From Legionella cincinnatiensis (GTDB taxonomy: Bacteria; Pseudomonadota; Gammaproteobacteria; Legionellales; Legionellaceae), in NCBI RefSeq assembly GCF_900452415.1, contig NZ_UGNX01000001.1, forward strand, positions 3,100,001-3,164,000: 64,000 nt of DNA. The letters are read 5' to 3'. The notes under the pieces are model-generated. The model was not told where the DNA came from, ran no database searches, and was given only the letters and a program-made list of their open reading frames with translations. Both the position numbers and the translations under genes were made by a program. The first letter of the stretch is position 1, and each line of letters begins with the position of its first letter. Positions 26,713 through 36,975 of this stretch are shown here, one piece after another.

Positions 26713-27675
26713 TTAATTAGGCCTCCTTGCCTTCCATTTGCTCCAACTCTCTGGGTTACCTTTCAAAAATTGTTGAGCAAACTGATAGAAGCGAGAAAGA
26801 AAAATAATTCTCTGCTCATAATAAGGTGTTAAGGAGGGATCGGCTCGATTGACATCAAATAAATTGTAATAAGGTGGAATTGATGCATGACGTGCAATAA
26901 TTTCATCAAAACTTACCTTATTCGCATTTTTTAACATATCATACATGACTAAAAAGGTAGTTGTCCGCCCTTTGCCTCCTCGACAATGAATATGAAACCA
27001 GGCATCTTTGGGGGCGTTTTTTATTATTGTCAAAAAGACATCAACCTCAGAATCACTTGGGGCCATATGATCTGTTACATATAGCCTATGATATTCAAAA
27101 CCTAATCGAGAAACTAATTCCCTTTCATTTTTAATTTTTTTAACTGGGATGTTTTTGCCGTTTGAATACTCCTTTGCCGCAAACTGTTGCGAAGATAAAA
27201 CACCACTGACTTTTTTCTCTAATTTTAATGAGTTAAGCCAGTTTTCTTGTGCAATAAGACTTTGATCATTACTTTTTCCTCGATTTATCCAATCATGTTC
27301 ACTCACTAAAGTAATGGCACGACCATTCAAATATCCATGACTTTCTTGACGTAAGTCTAACACCAGTACCGATTTACCCCCTATTTTCCTATGTTTCGCA
27401 ATGTAGTCCACAATTTCTTTCCATCCTTTTTCACTCGGCTCTTCACTACCTGAAAGGGATAATTCATTAATACCAAAGTTATTGCCTTGATAAACATCGG
27501 CAATCATGGATGCATCGCGTAACCATCTTAGTGGAGAAGAAGAAAGGTCACTGTCTTGAACAATACAGGGATTATTGAGTGTCGCATCACACATTTGAGT
27601 TTCTGGTTGGGCAAAAATAAATCCTTGAAATAATAATAGCGTCAAAATAACTATAATGCTCTTAAAATAGACCAT
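26713..27675 (-). CDS. lppA: PTP-fold cysteine phytase, LppA-like
   Basis: The 320-aa protein starts with a hydrophobic signal-like segment (residues 5-22). It carries the protein-tyrosine-phosphatase P-loop HCRGGKGRT, with the catalytic Cys at residue 231 and Arg at 237, and an upstream VTDHMAPSD general-acid loop (Asp202/Asp208). Length, P-loop and Cys position agree with what I recall of the Legionella pneumophila type IV-translocated phytase LppA, which dephosphorylates inositol hexakisphosphate in the host cell. The equivalence is from memory, not alignment. Basic Arg/Lys residues in the P-loop suit a polyphosphate substrate. It leads a three-gene unit with two YeeE-like genes. Confidence 0.8.
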   Translation of the reverse strand: MVYFKSIIVILTLLLFQGFIFAQPETQMCDATLNNPCIVQDSDLSSSPLRWLRDASMIADVYQGNNFGINELSLSGSEEPSEKGWKEIVDYIAKHRKIGGKSVLVLDLRQESHGYLNGRAITLVSEHDWINRGKSNDQSLIAQENWLNSLKLEKKVSGVLSSQQFAAKEYSNGKNIPVKKIKNERELVSRLGFEYHRLYVTDHMAPSDSEVDVFLTIIKNAPKDAWFHIHCRGGKGRTTTFLVMYDMLKNANKVSFDEIIARHASIPPYYNLFDVNRADPSLTPYYEQRIIFLSRFYQFAQQFLKGNPESWSKWKARRPN

Positions 27676-27778
27676 GAATTAAACCGTAAGAGAAACATCC
27701 TCCATTCTATGTTAATTTTTTTTTTTACTACAAGCCTGCAAAAATAAATAATTTTTTATTAGGCAAGGTATGTGAATC

Positions 27779-28582
27779 CTAATGGTGCTGATGACAATAA
27801 GAATGAATAAAATGAATCACGACGCGAGCAAAATGAGCATCCCACAAATTCTGATGTCCTTTATCTGGAAAAGCTACCCATTTCTTTGGTTGATTTGCAA
27901 ATTTGAAAAGAGTTAAGCCCTGGCTATAAGGAACAACCTGATCCAGTTGACCATGCAACATTAATGTTGGTACATGAATCTTTTGAATACGTGCTAAAGA
28001 ATCATACTTATCGATTAAAGGAATGGGTAACCAAAAATAATGATATCGGGCTAAAGCAGTGAGTGAAGTATATGGAGATTGTAGTACTAAAGCACAAATC
28101 GGAAACTCTGTTGCTAATTGAGTAGCCACTCCAGTACCTAAAGACTCTCCATAAAGTATAAGATTATTCTCTGGAATACCCTGTTGATGTAAAAATTGAA
28201 TTGCTGCTCGCCCATCCTGGTAAAATCCTAATTCTGTGGGACGGCCAGGATTTCCTCCATATCCTCGGTATTCAAGTAATAGTACCCCGAATCCTTCTGA
28301 AAGAAATCGACGTACCAAATTCATACGATAACCAATATGTCCTCCGTTTCCATGTAAATACAAAATGGTGGGGTGATTATTCCTGGGGGATTTATACCAA
28401 GAACTCAGAATAAGTCCGTCAGCTTCATGTATTTGAACTACTTCCATATCTTGCGCTTGAAAATCTTTAGGATTAGGTTCTTCAGTAGCAGGGAAATAAA
28501 TAAAATGGCGTTGCAAGAAATACGCAATAATAAAAATTACAAAAATCAGAAAAAGAAGAAGCAAAAGTTGTTTTAGTATCAT
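27779..28582 (-). CDS. Membrane-anchored alpha/beta hydrolase (BEM46/ABHD13-like)
   Basis: One N-terminal hydrophobic helix (residues 4-25) anchors a 240-residue alpha/beta hydrolase. LYLHGNGG is the oxyanion loop, EYRGYGGNPGRP follows the second core strand, the nucleophile Ser is in YGESLGTG, Asp in LHGQLDQVVP and His in DKGHQNLWD. The combination is typical of the BEM46 subgroup of serine hydrolases. Natural substrates are unknown. The gene is divergent from the ftsH-like gene with a 170-base shared upstream region. Confidence 0.9.
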   Translation of the reverse strand: MILKQLLLLLFLIFVIFIIAYFLQRHFIYFPATEEPNPKDFQAQDMEVVQIHEADGLILSSWYKSPRNNHPTILYLHGNGGHIGYRMNLVRRFLSEGFGVLLLEYRGYGGNPGRPTELGFYQDGRAAIQFLHQQGIPENNLILYGESLGTGVATQLATEFPICALVLQSPYTSLTALARYHYFWLPIPLIDKYDSLARIQKIHVPTLMLHGQLDQVVPYSQGLTLFKFANQPKKWVAFPDKGHQNLWDAHFARVVIHFIHSYCHQHH

Positions 28583-28754
28583 AAAATTTTTTCTAACCCT
28601 TATCTACTGGTGATAAATACCTCTTCCAGTCATGACATCATCGCATAAAAAAACATCAAGTTTATGTTTCAATCGCATGATAATTAATCCTGTGCTGTAT
28701 ATACTAAATTATAGAATCAAGGAATCTTAGATGTCTTAAAATCAGGAGAAAGTG

Positions 28755-30602
28755 GTGGAAAATAAGGAATGGCAGTTTTCACTATGGTATGTTCTAATGA
28801 TTTTTTGGCTGATCCTTCTCTTCCAAAATTTTTTTTTCGCATCGAGCCCGGTTGATGTCGCCTACAGTGATTTTATAAAGCTTTTGAAGGCGAATAAGTT
28901 GAATAATGTATTGCTGAGCGAAAGCTATATTACTGCAAATGTGAAAACAGAGGGATTAGATGGATTACTCCCCAAAGAAAAAATAAAAGAAATTGAGCAA
29001 TCCAGCAGCAAAGAACATCGAATTACTACAGTCCGCATCAATGATCCTTCTCTTGTTACTACTTTAGAGGCAGCAAAAGTAACATTTAATGGGGAAGCCG
29101 AAAATAAATGGTTAACCCTAATTTTATCATGGATTATTCCTGCCCTGCTGTTCTTTATTTTATGGAGTTTTTTAATAAAACGTATGAGTTCAACTGCGGG
29201 TGGGGTATTAGATGTAGGGAAAAGTAAGGCTAAAGTTTATATGGAAAAAGAAACTCATGTATCTTTTCAAGATGTTGCAGGAGTAGATGAGGCAAAAACA
29301 GAACTAATGGAAGTAGTCGAATTCCTTAAAAATCCCCAACATTATACACGAATAGGAGCTCATATTCCCAAGGGGGTTCTCTTAGTTGGTCCTCCTGGAA
29401 CAGGGAAAACCTTACTGGCACGCGCTGTTGCTGGCGAGGCAGGAGTGCCTTTTTTTTCTATTAATGGTTCAGAATTTGTAGAAATGTTTGTTGGTGTAGG
29501 TGCTGCACGAGTTCGAGATCTTTTTATCCATGCCCGAGAAACAGCCCCAGCAATTATTTTTATCGATGAACTTGATGCCTTAGGCAGAGCACGTGGTGCT
29601 TATCCTATTGGTGGTGGGCATGATGAAAAGGAACAAACTCTCAATCAATTACTTTCAGAAATGGATGGTTTTGATCCTAGCGAAGGGCTCATACTTCTTG
29701 CTGCAACAAACCGTCCAGAAATCCTTGATCCTGCATTATTACGTGCTGGCCGCTTTGATCGCCATGTATTGGTTGACCGGCCTGATAAAATAGGCAGAGT
29801 AGAAATTTTGCAGGTACATCTGAAAAAAATAAAACAAGCACCAGATATTGATCCAGAAAAAATTGCCGCATTAACTCCAGGTTTTTCTGGGGCTGATTTA
29901 GCAAACCTTGTCAATGAAGCAGCTCTGCTAGCAACCCGCCATAATGCGGATTCTGTAAGCATGGATGATTTTACAAATGCGGTAGAACGTATAGTAGCAG
30001 GTTTGGAGAAAAAGAATCGTTTGCTCAATCCCAAAGAGCGTAAAATAGTTGCCTATCATGAAATGGGGCATACTTTAGTTGCTCTTTCGTTACCCAATGT
30101 CGATCAAGTGCATAAAGTCTCAATTATTCCACGAGGAATTGGAAGCTTAGGTTATACCATTCAACGCCCTACCGAAGATCGTTATCTCATGACTGAAGAG
30201 GAATTAAAAAATAAAATGAAGGTACTTCTAGGTGGTAGAGCAGCAGAATTTATTGTTTTTGATCGTTTTTCAACCGGAGCAGCGGACGACCTTGCCAAAG
30301 TAACTGATATTGCACGAAGCATGGTCATGCGTTACGGCATGGACAAAGAACTTGGACCCGTAACCTATCAAAAAGAACGTTCTTCTTTCTTGGAGGTACC
30401 TACGGGACGTAATGAACCAGAATTTAGCGAGAAAACCGCATGTGAGATTGATGCCGCAGTTCGTAAAATAATCCAATCCGCATTTGATGATGCTGTAGAT
30501 CTCATTAAAAAACATATTAAATCTTTGGAGGCAGGAGCCCAGCTATTATTACAAAAAGAAACTCTAAATGAAGAAGATTTAATCGCACTGAACATTAAAT
30601 AA
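28755..30602 (+). CDS. ftsH-like: FtsH-family ATP-dependent zinc metalloprotease
   Basis: Two transmembrane helices (about 10-28 and 120-142) flank a small periplasmic domain. The AAA module has Walker A GPPGTGKT at 212-219, Walker [12 protein letters not shown], and the SRH with [22 protein letters not shown]. The protease site is HEMGH at 435-439, with a late Asp in the [15 protein letters not shown] region. Start codons are a GTG pair; GTG 28755 lies 6 bases after AGGAG and is preferred to 28752. It stands alone rather than beside rlmE/folP, so it may be a second, specialised FtsH; the window cannot prove that. It degrades membrane and short-lived regulatory proteins. Confidence 0.93.
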   Translation: MENKEWQFSLWYVLMIFWLILLFQNFFFASSPVDVAYSDFIKLLKANKLNNVLLSESYITANVKTEGLDGLLPKEKIKEIEQSSSKEHRITTVRINDPSLVTTLEAAKVTFNGEAENKWLTLILSWIIPALLFFILWSFLIKRMSSTAGGVLDVGKSKAKVYMEKETHVSFQDVAGVDEAKTELMEVVEFLKNPQHYTRIGAHIPKGVLLVGPPGTGKTLLARAVAGEAGVPFFSINGSEFVEMFVGVGAARVRDLFIHARETAPAIIFIDELDALGRARGAYPIGGGHDEKEQTLNQLLSEMDGFDPSEGLILLAATNRPEILDPALLRAGRFDRHVLVDRPDKIGRVEILQVHLKKIKQAPDIDPEKIAALTPGFSGADLANLVNEAALLATRHNADSVSMDDFTNAVERIVAGLEKKNRLLNPKERKIVAYHEMGHTLVALSLPNVDQVHKVSIIPRGIGSLGYTIQRPTEDRYLMTEEELKNKMKVLLGGRAAEFIVFDRFSTGAADDLAKVTDIARSMVMRYGMDKELGPVTYQKERSSFLEVPTGRNEPEFSEKTACEIDAAVRKIIQSAFDDAVDLIKKHIKSLEAGAQLLLQKETLNEEDLIALNIK

Positions 30603-31898
30603 CTATTCGTTTAAGGACTGCACTGCACTTGTTCTATCAAAATGGATTAATCCATCAAACTGATACGGTAATTGTGTAAAAAAATAATGACTAAAACGTT
30701 CTGTGTCTGGACGATAAATCACCCCTATAGCCCTTTGTAACCGTGGAATTTTTAGATAGTGCTCCAATTTTTCATGCTCTAATAAGCTTAAGAAAAAATT
30801 TTCATATTTGACATGATGAAAGAGATCCTCATAACTCCCCGGAAGACCAGGCATTACCTGTTTTTTTTGTCCAACGCTTCCCCAATCTGATGCAGCCCTT
30901 ACTGTTCCTTCATAGGTTGAAAAACCAAGTGAATAAGAATGAGTATCATATTGTTCGCGTACGAGCTGGCCAAGATTAAATTCATCGCGCTCTCCCATTT
31001 CAGTTGCCCGAGCATCACCTACGTGGGAATTATGAGCCCAAATAATTATTTTAGCGGGTTTATTAAAACGCGTTTCTAAATGATCCGCTAACACATTAAG
31101 CGTTTCAGCCATATGACGATCACGAATATTCCACGTTGAAACCCTGCCTTCAAGCATGGAACGATAATAATTTTCTGCATTTTTTACCAACCGTGCATTT
31201 TGCGTTGCAAAAAAATATTCATCCTCCGCAGCTATCCCATTCTGATGCAAATAATCAAATGCATGATGTTGTAAATCAATAAGCTGCGTGATTACCTCAT
31301 TAACACATGCTTTTTTAATTCCTGCTTTAATTAAATAACCATACATTTGCGGATCTTGATGCATGTGATCAAAACAAGCATAACGTTGTTTTGCTCGTTT
31401 TGCGGCTTGAGGATCTACTTTATTTAAAAAATCAATCACCGCTTGCATCGATGTGTTTAAACTATATAAATCTAACCCATAAAATCCAACTTTTTGTGTG
31501 GGAAGTAAGTCATCATTGTGTCTACGTAACCATTCAAGAAAGGGGGGCAAAGTCGTATTACGCCACATCCATGTTGGAAAGCGTTCAAATGCAGCAAGAG
31601 AATACTCACTCTGATTTGCATTTCCCTCTCCTTGCAAATAGCGATGAACTCGATATACATCGGGCCAATCCCCTTCAATCGCTATGGCCATAAAACCCTG
31701 TTCTTTAATAAGACGTTGAGATACTTTAATACGTGCCTGATAAAATTCATGCGTCCCGTGAGAAGCCTCCCCAAGCATGACAAAGCGGGCTGTTCCGATT
31801 TGCTTTATTACAGCCTCATAATCCTCACCTTGTTCTGCAAGTAATATTGCTGAATGGTTGAGTTCATCCACTAATTTTTGCAATGCACCCTGACTCAT
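30603..31898 (-). CDS. Erythromycin-esterase-family protein
   Basis: The protein from ATG 31898 is 431 aa; this start has an AGGAGG site 7 bases upstream and is preferred over the frame extension to 31961. The family motifs are LGEASHGTHEFYQARI near the N-terminus (Glu and His of the site) and WAHNSHVGDARATEMGE in two parts later on. Erythromycin esterases open macrolide rings; many relatives, including those paired with dienelactone-hydrolase-like genes as here, have unknown substrates. The last codon abuts the end of the convergent ftsH-like gene with no spacer. Confidence 0.88.
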   Translation of the reverse strand: MSQGALQKLVDELNHSAILLAEQGEDYEAVIKQIGTARFVMLGEASHGTHEFYQARIKVSQRLIKEQGFMAIAIEGDWPDVYRVHRYLQGEGNANQSEYSLAAFERFPTWMWRNTTLPPFLEWLRRHNDDLLPTQKVGFYGLDLYSLNTSMQAVIDFLNKVDPQAAKRAKQRYACFDHMHQDPQMYGYLIKAGIKKACVNEVITQLIDLQHHAFDYLHQNGIAAEDEYFFATQNARLVKNAENYYRSMLEGRVSTWNIRDRHMAETLNVLADHLETRFNKPAKIIIWAHNSHVGDARATEMGERDEFNLGQLVREQYDTHSYSLGFSTYEGTVRAASDWGSVGQKKQVMPGLPGSYEDLFHHVKYENFFLSLLEHEKLEHYLKIPRLQRAIGVIYRPDTERFSHYFFTQLPYQFDGLIHFDRTSAVQSLNE

Positions 31899-31938
31899 AA
31901 ATACCTCCTTAGAGTATCTAACGTTACTTGAACTCACA

Positions 31939-32604
31939 TTATGCGATAAAATACTGGTCAAACCATTTTTGCGCTAAGAGTGCTACTTCTTGTAACGTTC
32001 CGGGCTCTTCGAACAAATGGGTTGCTCCAGGAACTATCTCCAATCGAGTGGTGCAGTTCATTTGAGACATTGCTTGTTGGTTTAGCCCTATAACTACCTC
32101 ATCATTACCGCCAACAATAAGTAACGTAGATGCTTTAACTTGAGGTAAATATTTTCCAGCTAAATCAGGTCGACCCCCTCGCGATACAATTGCTTTAAAT
32201 AATTGAGGTTCTTGAGCAGCTGCTTCAAGAGCAGCACCACCGCCAGTACTGGCGCCAAACAAACCGATAGAAAAATGATAAGGAGCTAATTCGTTGTTGC
32301 ACCAATAAGCCACGGCAATAAGTCGTGAAGCCAATAAATGAATATCAAACCGAAATTCACGTGTTACCTCATCAATAAGATCCTCTTGTGAAGTGAGTAA
32401 ATCAAAAAGCAATGTTGCGTATCTTCCTTGGTTCAAAATATTTGCCACATATTGATTACGACTACTAAATCGACTACTACCACTGCCATGTACAAAAAGG
32501 ATAATCCCTTTAGCATCTTCAGGTATTCTTAAGAGACCATTAAGATAAACGTTTTTACTTGGAATAGATATGGGATGTTCCATGGCAGTGGTATAGGTAT
32601 TCAT
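31939..32604 (-). CDS. Alpha/beta hydrolase, dienelactone-hydrolase-like
   Basis: The 221-aa cytosolic hydrolase has an FVHGSGSSRFSSRNQ oxyanion/loop block, the nucleophile elbow FGASTGGGAAL, Asp in VGGNDEVV and His in GATHLFEEPG, a full triad. This subgroup commonly neighbours erythromycin-esterase-like genes. The next gene begins 40 bases downstream, consistent with an operon. An AAGGAA ribosome site precedes the ATG. Confidence 0.88.
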   Translation of the reverse strand: MNTYTTAMEHPISIPSKNVYLNGLLRIPEDAKGIILFVHGSGSSRFSSRNQYVANILNQGRYATLLFDLLTSQEDLIDEVTREFRFDIHLLASRLIAVAYWCNNELAPYHFSIGLFGASTGGGAALEAAAQEPQLFKAIVSRGGRPDLAGKYLPQVKASTLLIVGGNDEVVIGLNQQAMSQMNCTTRLEIVPGATHLFEEPGTLQEVALLAQKWFDQYFIA

Positions 32605-32669
32605 AGGTATTCCTTTTCCTTCCCTTGATTATCCAATTATAGACTTATGCAAACTAATCTGGGCATCAT

Positions 32670-34844
32670 TTAGTCCTCCATACTTAATATTTGAATTAAG
32701 TAATTAGCTTGCATTAAGCGTTGTGCTAATGTGGAACTAATTTTTTTATGGAAAATAAGCGCTGCCTCAGGATGTAATTTCTCGAAATCAATAAGAGCAT
32801 CTTGCGCTAATTTATAAATAGAACACTCTTTCTCGGCACGTACTGATGCAGTACGTGAGGTACCTAAATAAAATCCTATTTCACCAATAATTGTCCCTGC
32901 ACCACTTTTAGCCAGGCGAATCTCCCTATCATTTGATTTCAAAAAAATAGATACTTCTCCTGATTCAATAAAACAAATGGAGTCACTCGGCTCACCTTGC
33001 CTAAAAAGATACTCCCCGATCTTTACTTCAAATTTTTCCAAGTACTGAGCAAAAAATTGTTGCTGATGCTCATTGGGAATCAACTGGCTTAATGTATTTA
33101 CAATAATCGATTTTCCAGTGGGTTTAAGTTCATGAGGAAGCTGCTTCAACAATTCCTGTTCGCACCATTCTAGTCCTTGATCAATATCGGGAAACAAACG
33201 GATCTTGGTACGTTTATTTAATACTCTTTGTCGATAAAATTGATCGATTAAAAATTGAGAACAATGAGTAAAAATCAATTCTAGAGGAATACTACGAATA
33301 AGTTGTTGTAAGCGAATAAAATTAAAATTAGCAGATGAATCAAGGCCATTGACCAATTGAAAATCAAAAATTAAAAATTGAAATTTTTGCTTTTTTTCTT
33401 CAATTAAATGATTGATACGATCCAACAATAATTTAGTACTACCAAAAAAAAGGTAGCCTTGTAATTTAAAGATAAGTATTTTATGACCGTTTTCTATGAG
33501 CCATTTTTGCTCATAAAAAGGTCTAATAACATTGCTGTGGTAGTAGGTCTCTGTAAGAGAATACTTAATGGCATCAATTTTTGCATAACGAATCACAAAA
33601 CTGATGCACGTAATAACCAGTCCAATAAAAATACCGGGTAAAAATCCGAAAATAGAAATAATGAATACAATAGCGATAAGAATTAAATAATCCGTATGTG
33701 GCAGTTCATACCATCCATTGTATAACCAATCATGCATCAACTTAAAAGCAATGGAAAGCAATAAACCGACTATTACAGGAATTGGTAAATAGGGAATAAT
33801 ACTGGAATTGAAAAAAAGAATAGCGAGACAAACACCACTTGCAATAATACCTGAAATGTGGCTTACTGCACCCACATTTCGGTTAAATAGTGTACCGCTA
33901 AGTGATAAATTACAAGGAAATGCAAAAAATAGTCCTCCTACAAGATTAGCTACTCCAGCTATCTTTAGCTCGCGTTCTACATCGGTATTTAACTTTTCGG
34001 CCGTTTCTATACCACTAATATTGAGAAGTAATAAAACAATAATGAGGCCAATTAAACCCAAAATGTAGCCAAATTGGTGAACAATAATATCCCAATCAAT
34101 GTGTCCGAGCATGGAAAAATCCAGCACGTTAAAAATAAAGGTCGATGTAAATGTTGAAAACAGCCAACCTGATTTTATCGCTTCGGCAGGAGACATATGA
34201 TTGAAATAAAGGAAAATATGAATCAAAATCGACAACAGTACTACTGATAAAGGTAACACCCAAAACCGCTTATAAAAAAGTAATAAGAAAGCAAGCCCAA
34301 ACGCGAGGCTTAATTGTATTATCGTCTGCGTTTGTAATGTACTTTGAATACTGAGATGCTGACTAATAAGATGTAAACTTGAACGAGCTATAATCCACGC
34401 ACTCCCTACTATAACTCCACCTAAAACAGGATATGGCAAGAATCGAACGGATTGCCCCAATTTTAGGTATCCTAAAAAAAACATAGTGCAACCTACCATT
34501 AAAGATACCAACATGATTGTGACAATTAGGGTAGAGAAAAGAGCTTTTTCTGTTAAAGAATGGGCAGCAATATTTGCGAATACAATCGCCAAAATAGCCC
34601 CAACTGCAGGCTCAGGTCGTGAGATGCTAAAAGAAATAGAGCTAAAACAAGAGCATAATAAATTAACGACAATTGAACCAATAAATATACAACTAATTCC
34701 TAAGCTAAGATAGATTGACAAGCGCCCTTTAAAAACCAAGGCACTAACCGCAATGGCAATAATCGCCATTACAAAACCAGAAAGCACTCCAGCAACAACA
34801 TCCTTGATAATTACAAGATTTTTTTTCTTCTTAGGCTTTGACAA
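32670..34844 (-). CDS. SulP/SLC26 anion transporter fused to STAS and cyclic-nucleotide-binding domains
   Basis: The 724-aa protein has about 12 hydrophobic segments (residues 12-425) of the SLC26/SulP type, with SLSGTLFNRNVGA in the central region. A STAS domain (about 445-560, FLIFDFQLVNGLDSSANF) and a cNMP-binding domain (about 590-715, GEIGFYLGTSRTASVRAE) follow. The start codon is TTG (34844), with AAAGGG just upstream. The substrate may be sulfate, bicarbonate or another anion. The cNMP domain suggests gating by a nucleotide or use as a scaffold; Legionella makes cyclic nucleotides, so a link is plausible but unproven. Confidence 0.92.
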   Translation of the reverse strand: MSKPKKKKNLVIIKDVVAGVLSGFVMAIIAIAVSALVFKGRLSIYLSLGISCIFIGSIVVNLLCSCFSSISFSISRPEPAVGAILAIVFANIAAHSLTEKALFSTLIVTIMLVSLMVGCTMFFLGYLKLGQSVRFLPYPVLGGVIVGSAWIIARSSLHLISQHLSIQSTLQTQTIIQLSLAFGLAFLLLFYKRFWVLPLSVVLLSILIHIFLYFNHMSPAEAIKSGWLFSTFTSTFIFNVLDFSMLGHIDWDIIVHQFGYILGLIGLIIVLLLLNISGIETAEKLNTDVERELKIAGVANLVGGLFFAFPCNLSLSGTLFNRNVGAVSHISGIIASGVCLAILFFNSSIIPYLPIPVIVGLLLSIAFKLMHDWLYNGWYELPHTDYLILIAIVFIISIFGFLPGIFIGLVITCISFVIRYAKIDAIKYSLTETYYHSNVIRPFYEQKWLIENGHKILIFKLQGYLFFGSTKLLLDRINHLIEEKKQKFQFLIFDFQLVNGLDSSANFNFIRLQQLIRSIPLELIFTHCSQFLIDQFYRQRVLNKRTKIRLFPDIDQGLEWCEQELLKQLPHELKPTGKSIIVNTLSQLIPNEHQQQFFAQYLEKFEVKIGEYLFRQGEPSDSICFIESGEVSIFLKSNDREIRLAKSGAGTIIGEIGFYLGTSRTASVRAEKECSIYKLAQDALIDFEKLHPEAALIFHKKISSTLAQRLMQANYLIQILSMED

Positions 34845-34949
34845 GTATTACCCTTTATTGGAATCTCCTTAATAAATAGATTATAGTACACCTACATCTA
34901 CTTACTCTAAGTACTTGAAACAAATTGTAAAAATAAGGTTTGATAATCC

Positions 34950-35744
34950 ATGCAAAACACTTATCCCTGGACCTTGAAAGAGCCAATTGATACTTTTTTC
35001 TTTGACTGTGATGGTACACTTTCGCTTATTGAAGGGATTAATGTGTTGGCCACAATAAATGGGGTTGCAGAAAAAGTTCATCAAATTACAGCACGATGTA
35101 TGGGGAAAACCGGCATGACTCTCCATGATTATCGCCAACGTTTGGATTATGTGCAACCCACATTAAAACAAGTTAATGAGTTGGCAAAACAATATCAACA
35201 ACATATTGCTCCAGGAGCATTTGAACTTATCCAATTACTCCATCACTTAAATAAGAAGGTTTATATCATTTCAGCTGGAATTAAAACATCGGTAGACTTA
35301 TTTGCCCAAACTTTAGGAATTCCTGCCAGTCATGTACTTGCCGTAGACGTGTATTTCAATGAATGTGGTAATTATCAAGGATTTGATGAGCAAAGCAATA
35401 TGACCCAAGGTAATGGAAAAACAGTAGAAATCTCCTCAATACTTACGCCCGGTGAGCATTCTTTACTTGTCGGTGATGGAATGAGTGACTGGGAAGCTCA
35501 AAATACAGTAACTCGATTTATTGGTTTTGCTGGCTTAAATCCCAAAACATGGGTAAAAAATCATTCTAAGCTCTATATTACGAATACAAGCTTTTACCCA
35601 ATAATTCCTTTAAGTCTAACACTTGGTGAGTTGAAACAATTACGCCCCCAGTACTATGCTTATTATGAACGCGGATTAAAAGAGATTGAGAACTCTATTG
35701 TTCTCATTAAGGAGGATAAACATGTTCACGATTCAAGTTCTTGA
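34950..35744 (+). CDS. serB-like: Phosphoserine-phosphatase-like HAD hydrolase
   Basis: The 264-aa HAD protein has DCDGTLS with Asp19/Asp21, a C1-type helical cap, the motif II Ser in IISAGIKTS, and GDGMSDWEA as motif III. This is the SerB-type arrangement. The neighbouring gene is a SerA-like dehydrogenase, overlapping by 23 bases, so the pair probably makes L-serine from 3-phosphoglycerate together with an aminotransferase elsewhere. An extra C-terminal tail of about 50 residues follows the core. Confidence 0.87.
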   Translation: MQNTYPWTLKEPIDTFFFDCDGTLSLIEGINVLATINGVAEKVHQITARCMGKTGMTLHDYRQRLDYVQPTLKQVNELAKQYQQHIAPGAFELIQLLHHLNKKVYIISAGIKTSVDLFAQTLGIPASHVLAVDVYFNECGNYQGFDEQSNMTQGNGKTVEISSILTPGEHSLLVGDGMSDWEAQNTVTRFIGFAGLNPKTWVKNHSKLYITNTSFYPIIPLSLTLGELKQLRPQYYAYYERGLKEIENSIVLIKEDKHVHDSSS

Positions 35745-36921
35745 TAATATATCTCCTCAAGGCTTGAGTTTGTTTCATCCTGATCTTTATCAATTAGGTC
35801 TTAATCCCATAGATCCCGATGTCATTTTGGTACACTCCCATAAATTACATAATCATCCGTTTTCAAAGAACTTAAAGGCAGTAGCCCGAGCTGGAACAGG
35901 TACTGATAATATCCCAGTTGAAGCACTAACCCAAAAAGGCATCCCTGTGTTTTATGCTCCTGGAGCAAATACAAATGCCGTAAAGGAACTGGTGATGGCA
36001 GCGATGATTATGGGCTATAGACATTTGGATCAAACTCAAACATTTATTACTGATTTAACCAAAGCAAATAACCAACTATTTCATCGAGAAATTGAAATCA
36101 AAAAGAAGAAATTTATTGGCCATGAAATTTCAGGTAAAACTTTAGGTGTTATTGGTTTAGGGAATGTAGGAGTAAAAGTCGCTAATACAGCATTGGCCTT
36201 AGGAATGCACGTATTAGGATTTGATACAAACATGACTTTGAATAATGCTTTGGCGCTTATGCCTGGAGTTGAAAAGATCACCGATATGAATCTCTTATTG
36301 ACTCATGCGGATATTATTACTTTGCATATTCCTTTAAATGTAGAGACCAAACATTTAATTAATGAAGAAAATATTGTCTTATTGAAACCCAATACACTTT
36401 TACTGAATTTTTCTCGAGAACAAGTAGTAAGCGAACCCGCAATCCTACAACAATTAAATAACGGCCAATTAATGGGTTATATTACTGATTTTCCAACAAT
36501 TAACCTAGCAGGCCATCCTAATGTCCTATGCTTCCCTCATTTGGGAGCAAGCACTCAAGAAGCAGAACAAAGTGCTTCAGAAATGATTATTCGAAATATT
36601 TGTAATTATCTCGAGCATGGCGGCATAGAATATTCGGTTAATTTTCCAAATATATCGCTGTCAGCAGCACAAATACCCAATTGCCACCGTATACTCACTA
36701 TTAACCAGAACACACCTGGAGTAATAGGTAAAATTACTCAGAAAATATCAAAAATGAAATATAATGTAGAACAGATGGAAAATAAATCTCGAGGATCCAT
36801 TGCAATTAATCTTATTGATCTTTCTGGCCCAAAAGAATCACTTCCACAACTTTGTAAGCAATTAAAAGAAATTTCTAGTTTGATGCACGTGCGACATATT
36901 ACAGTCCATAATAAACAATAA
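35722..36921 (+). CDS. serA: D-3-phosphoglycerate dehydrogenase
   Basis: The protein from ATG 35722 is 399 aa; AAGGAGG lies 6 bases upstream, so this start beats the frame extension to 35686. It shows ARAGTGTDNIPVEA, the NAD-binding VIGLGNVGVKVANTAL, and a C-terminal ACT domain (about 330-399) with QNTPGVIGKITQ for serine feedback. A catalytic Arg/Glu/His set is expected: FSREQVVSE gives Arg/Glu, and FPHLGAST gives His. It catalyses the first step of serine synthesis and is translationally coupled to the upstream phosphatase gene. Confidence 0.92.
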   Translation: MFTIQVLDNISPQGLSLFHPDLYQLGLNPIDPDVILVHSHKLHNHPFSKNLKAVARAGTGTDNIPVEALTQKGIPVFYAPGANTNAVKELVMAAMIMGYRHLDQTQTFITDLTKANNQLFHREIEIKKKKFIGHEISGKTLGVIGLGNVGVKVANTALALGMHVLGFDTNMTLNNALALMPGVEKITDMNLLLTHADIITLHIPLNVETKHLINEENIVLLKPNTLLLNFSREQVVSEPAILQQLNNGQLMGYITDFPTINLAGHPNVLCFPHLGASTQEAEQSASEMIIRNICNYLEHGGIEYSVNFPNISLSAAQIPNCHRILTINQNTPGVIGKITQKISKMKYNVEQMENKSRGSIAINLIDLSGPKESLPQLCKQLKEISSLMHVRHITVHNKQ

Positions 36922-36975
36922 AAAATTAGCTAATAATATCCATGAATTCAATCTACGCTTTTTAGTAAAACATAA

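Noticed and set aside
29645-30034. Reading frames opposite ftsH-like, oxoprolinase and other large genes
   Set aside because: They overlap strongly supported genes, lack family similarity or ribosome sites, and have no conserved motifs.
30603-31961. Longer start for the erythromycin-esterase-like protein at 31961
   Set aside because: The extension overlaps the upstream hydrolase gene, while the ATG at 31898 has an AGGAGG site and begins the family homology.
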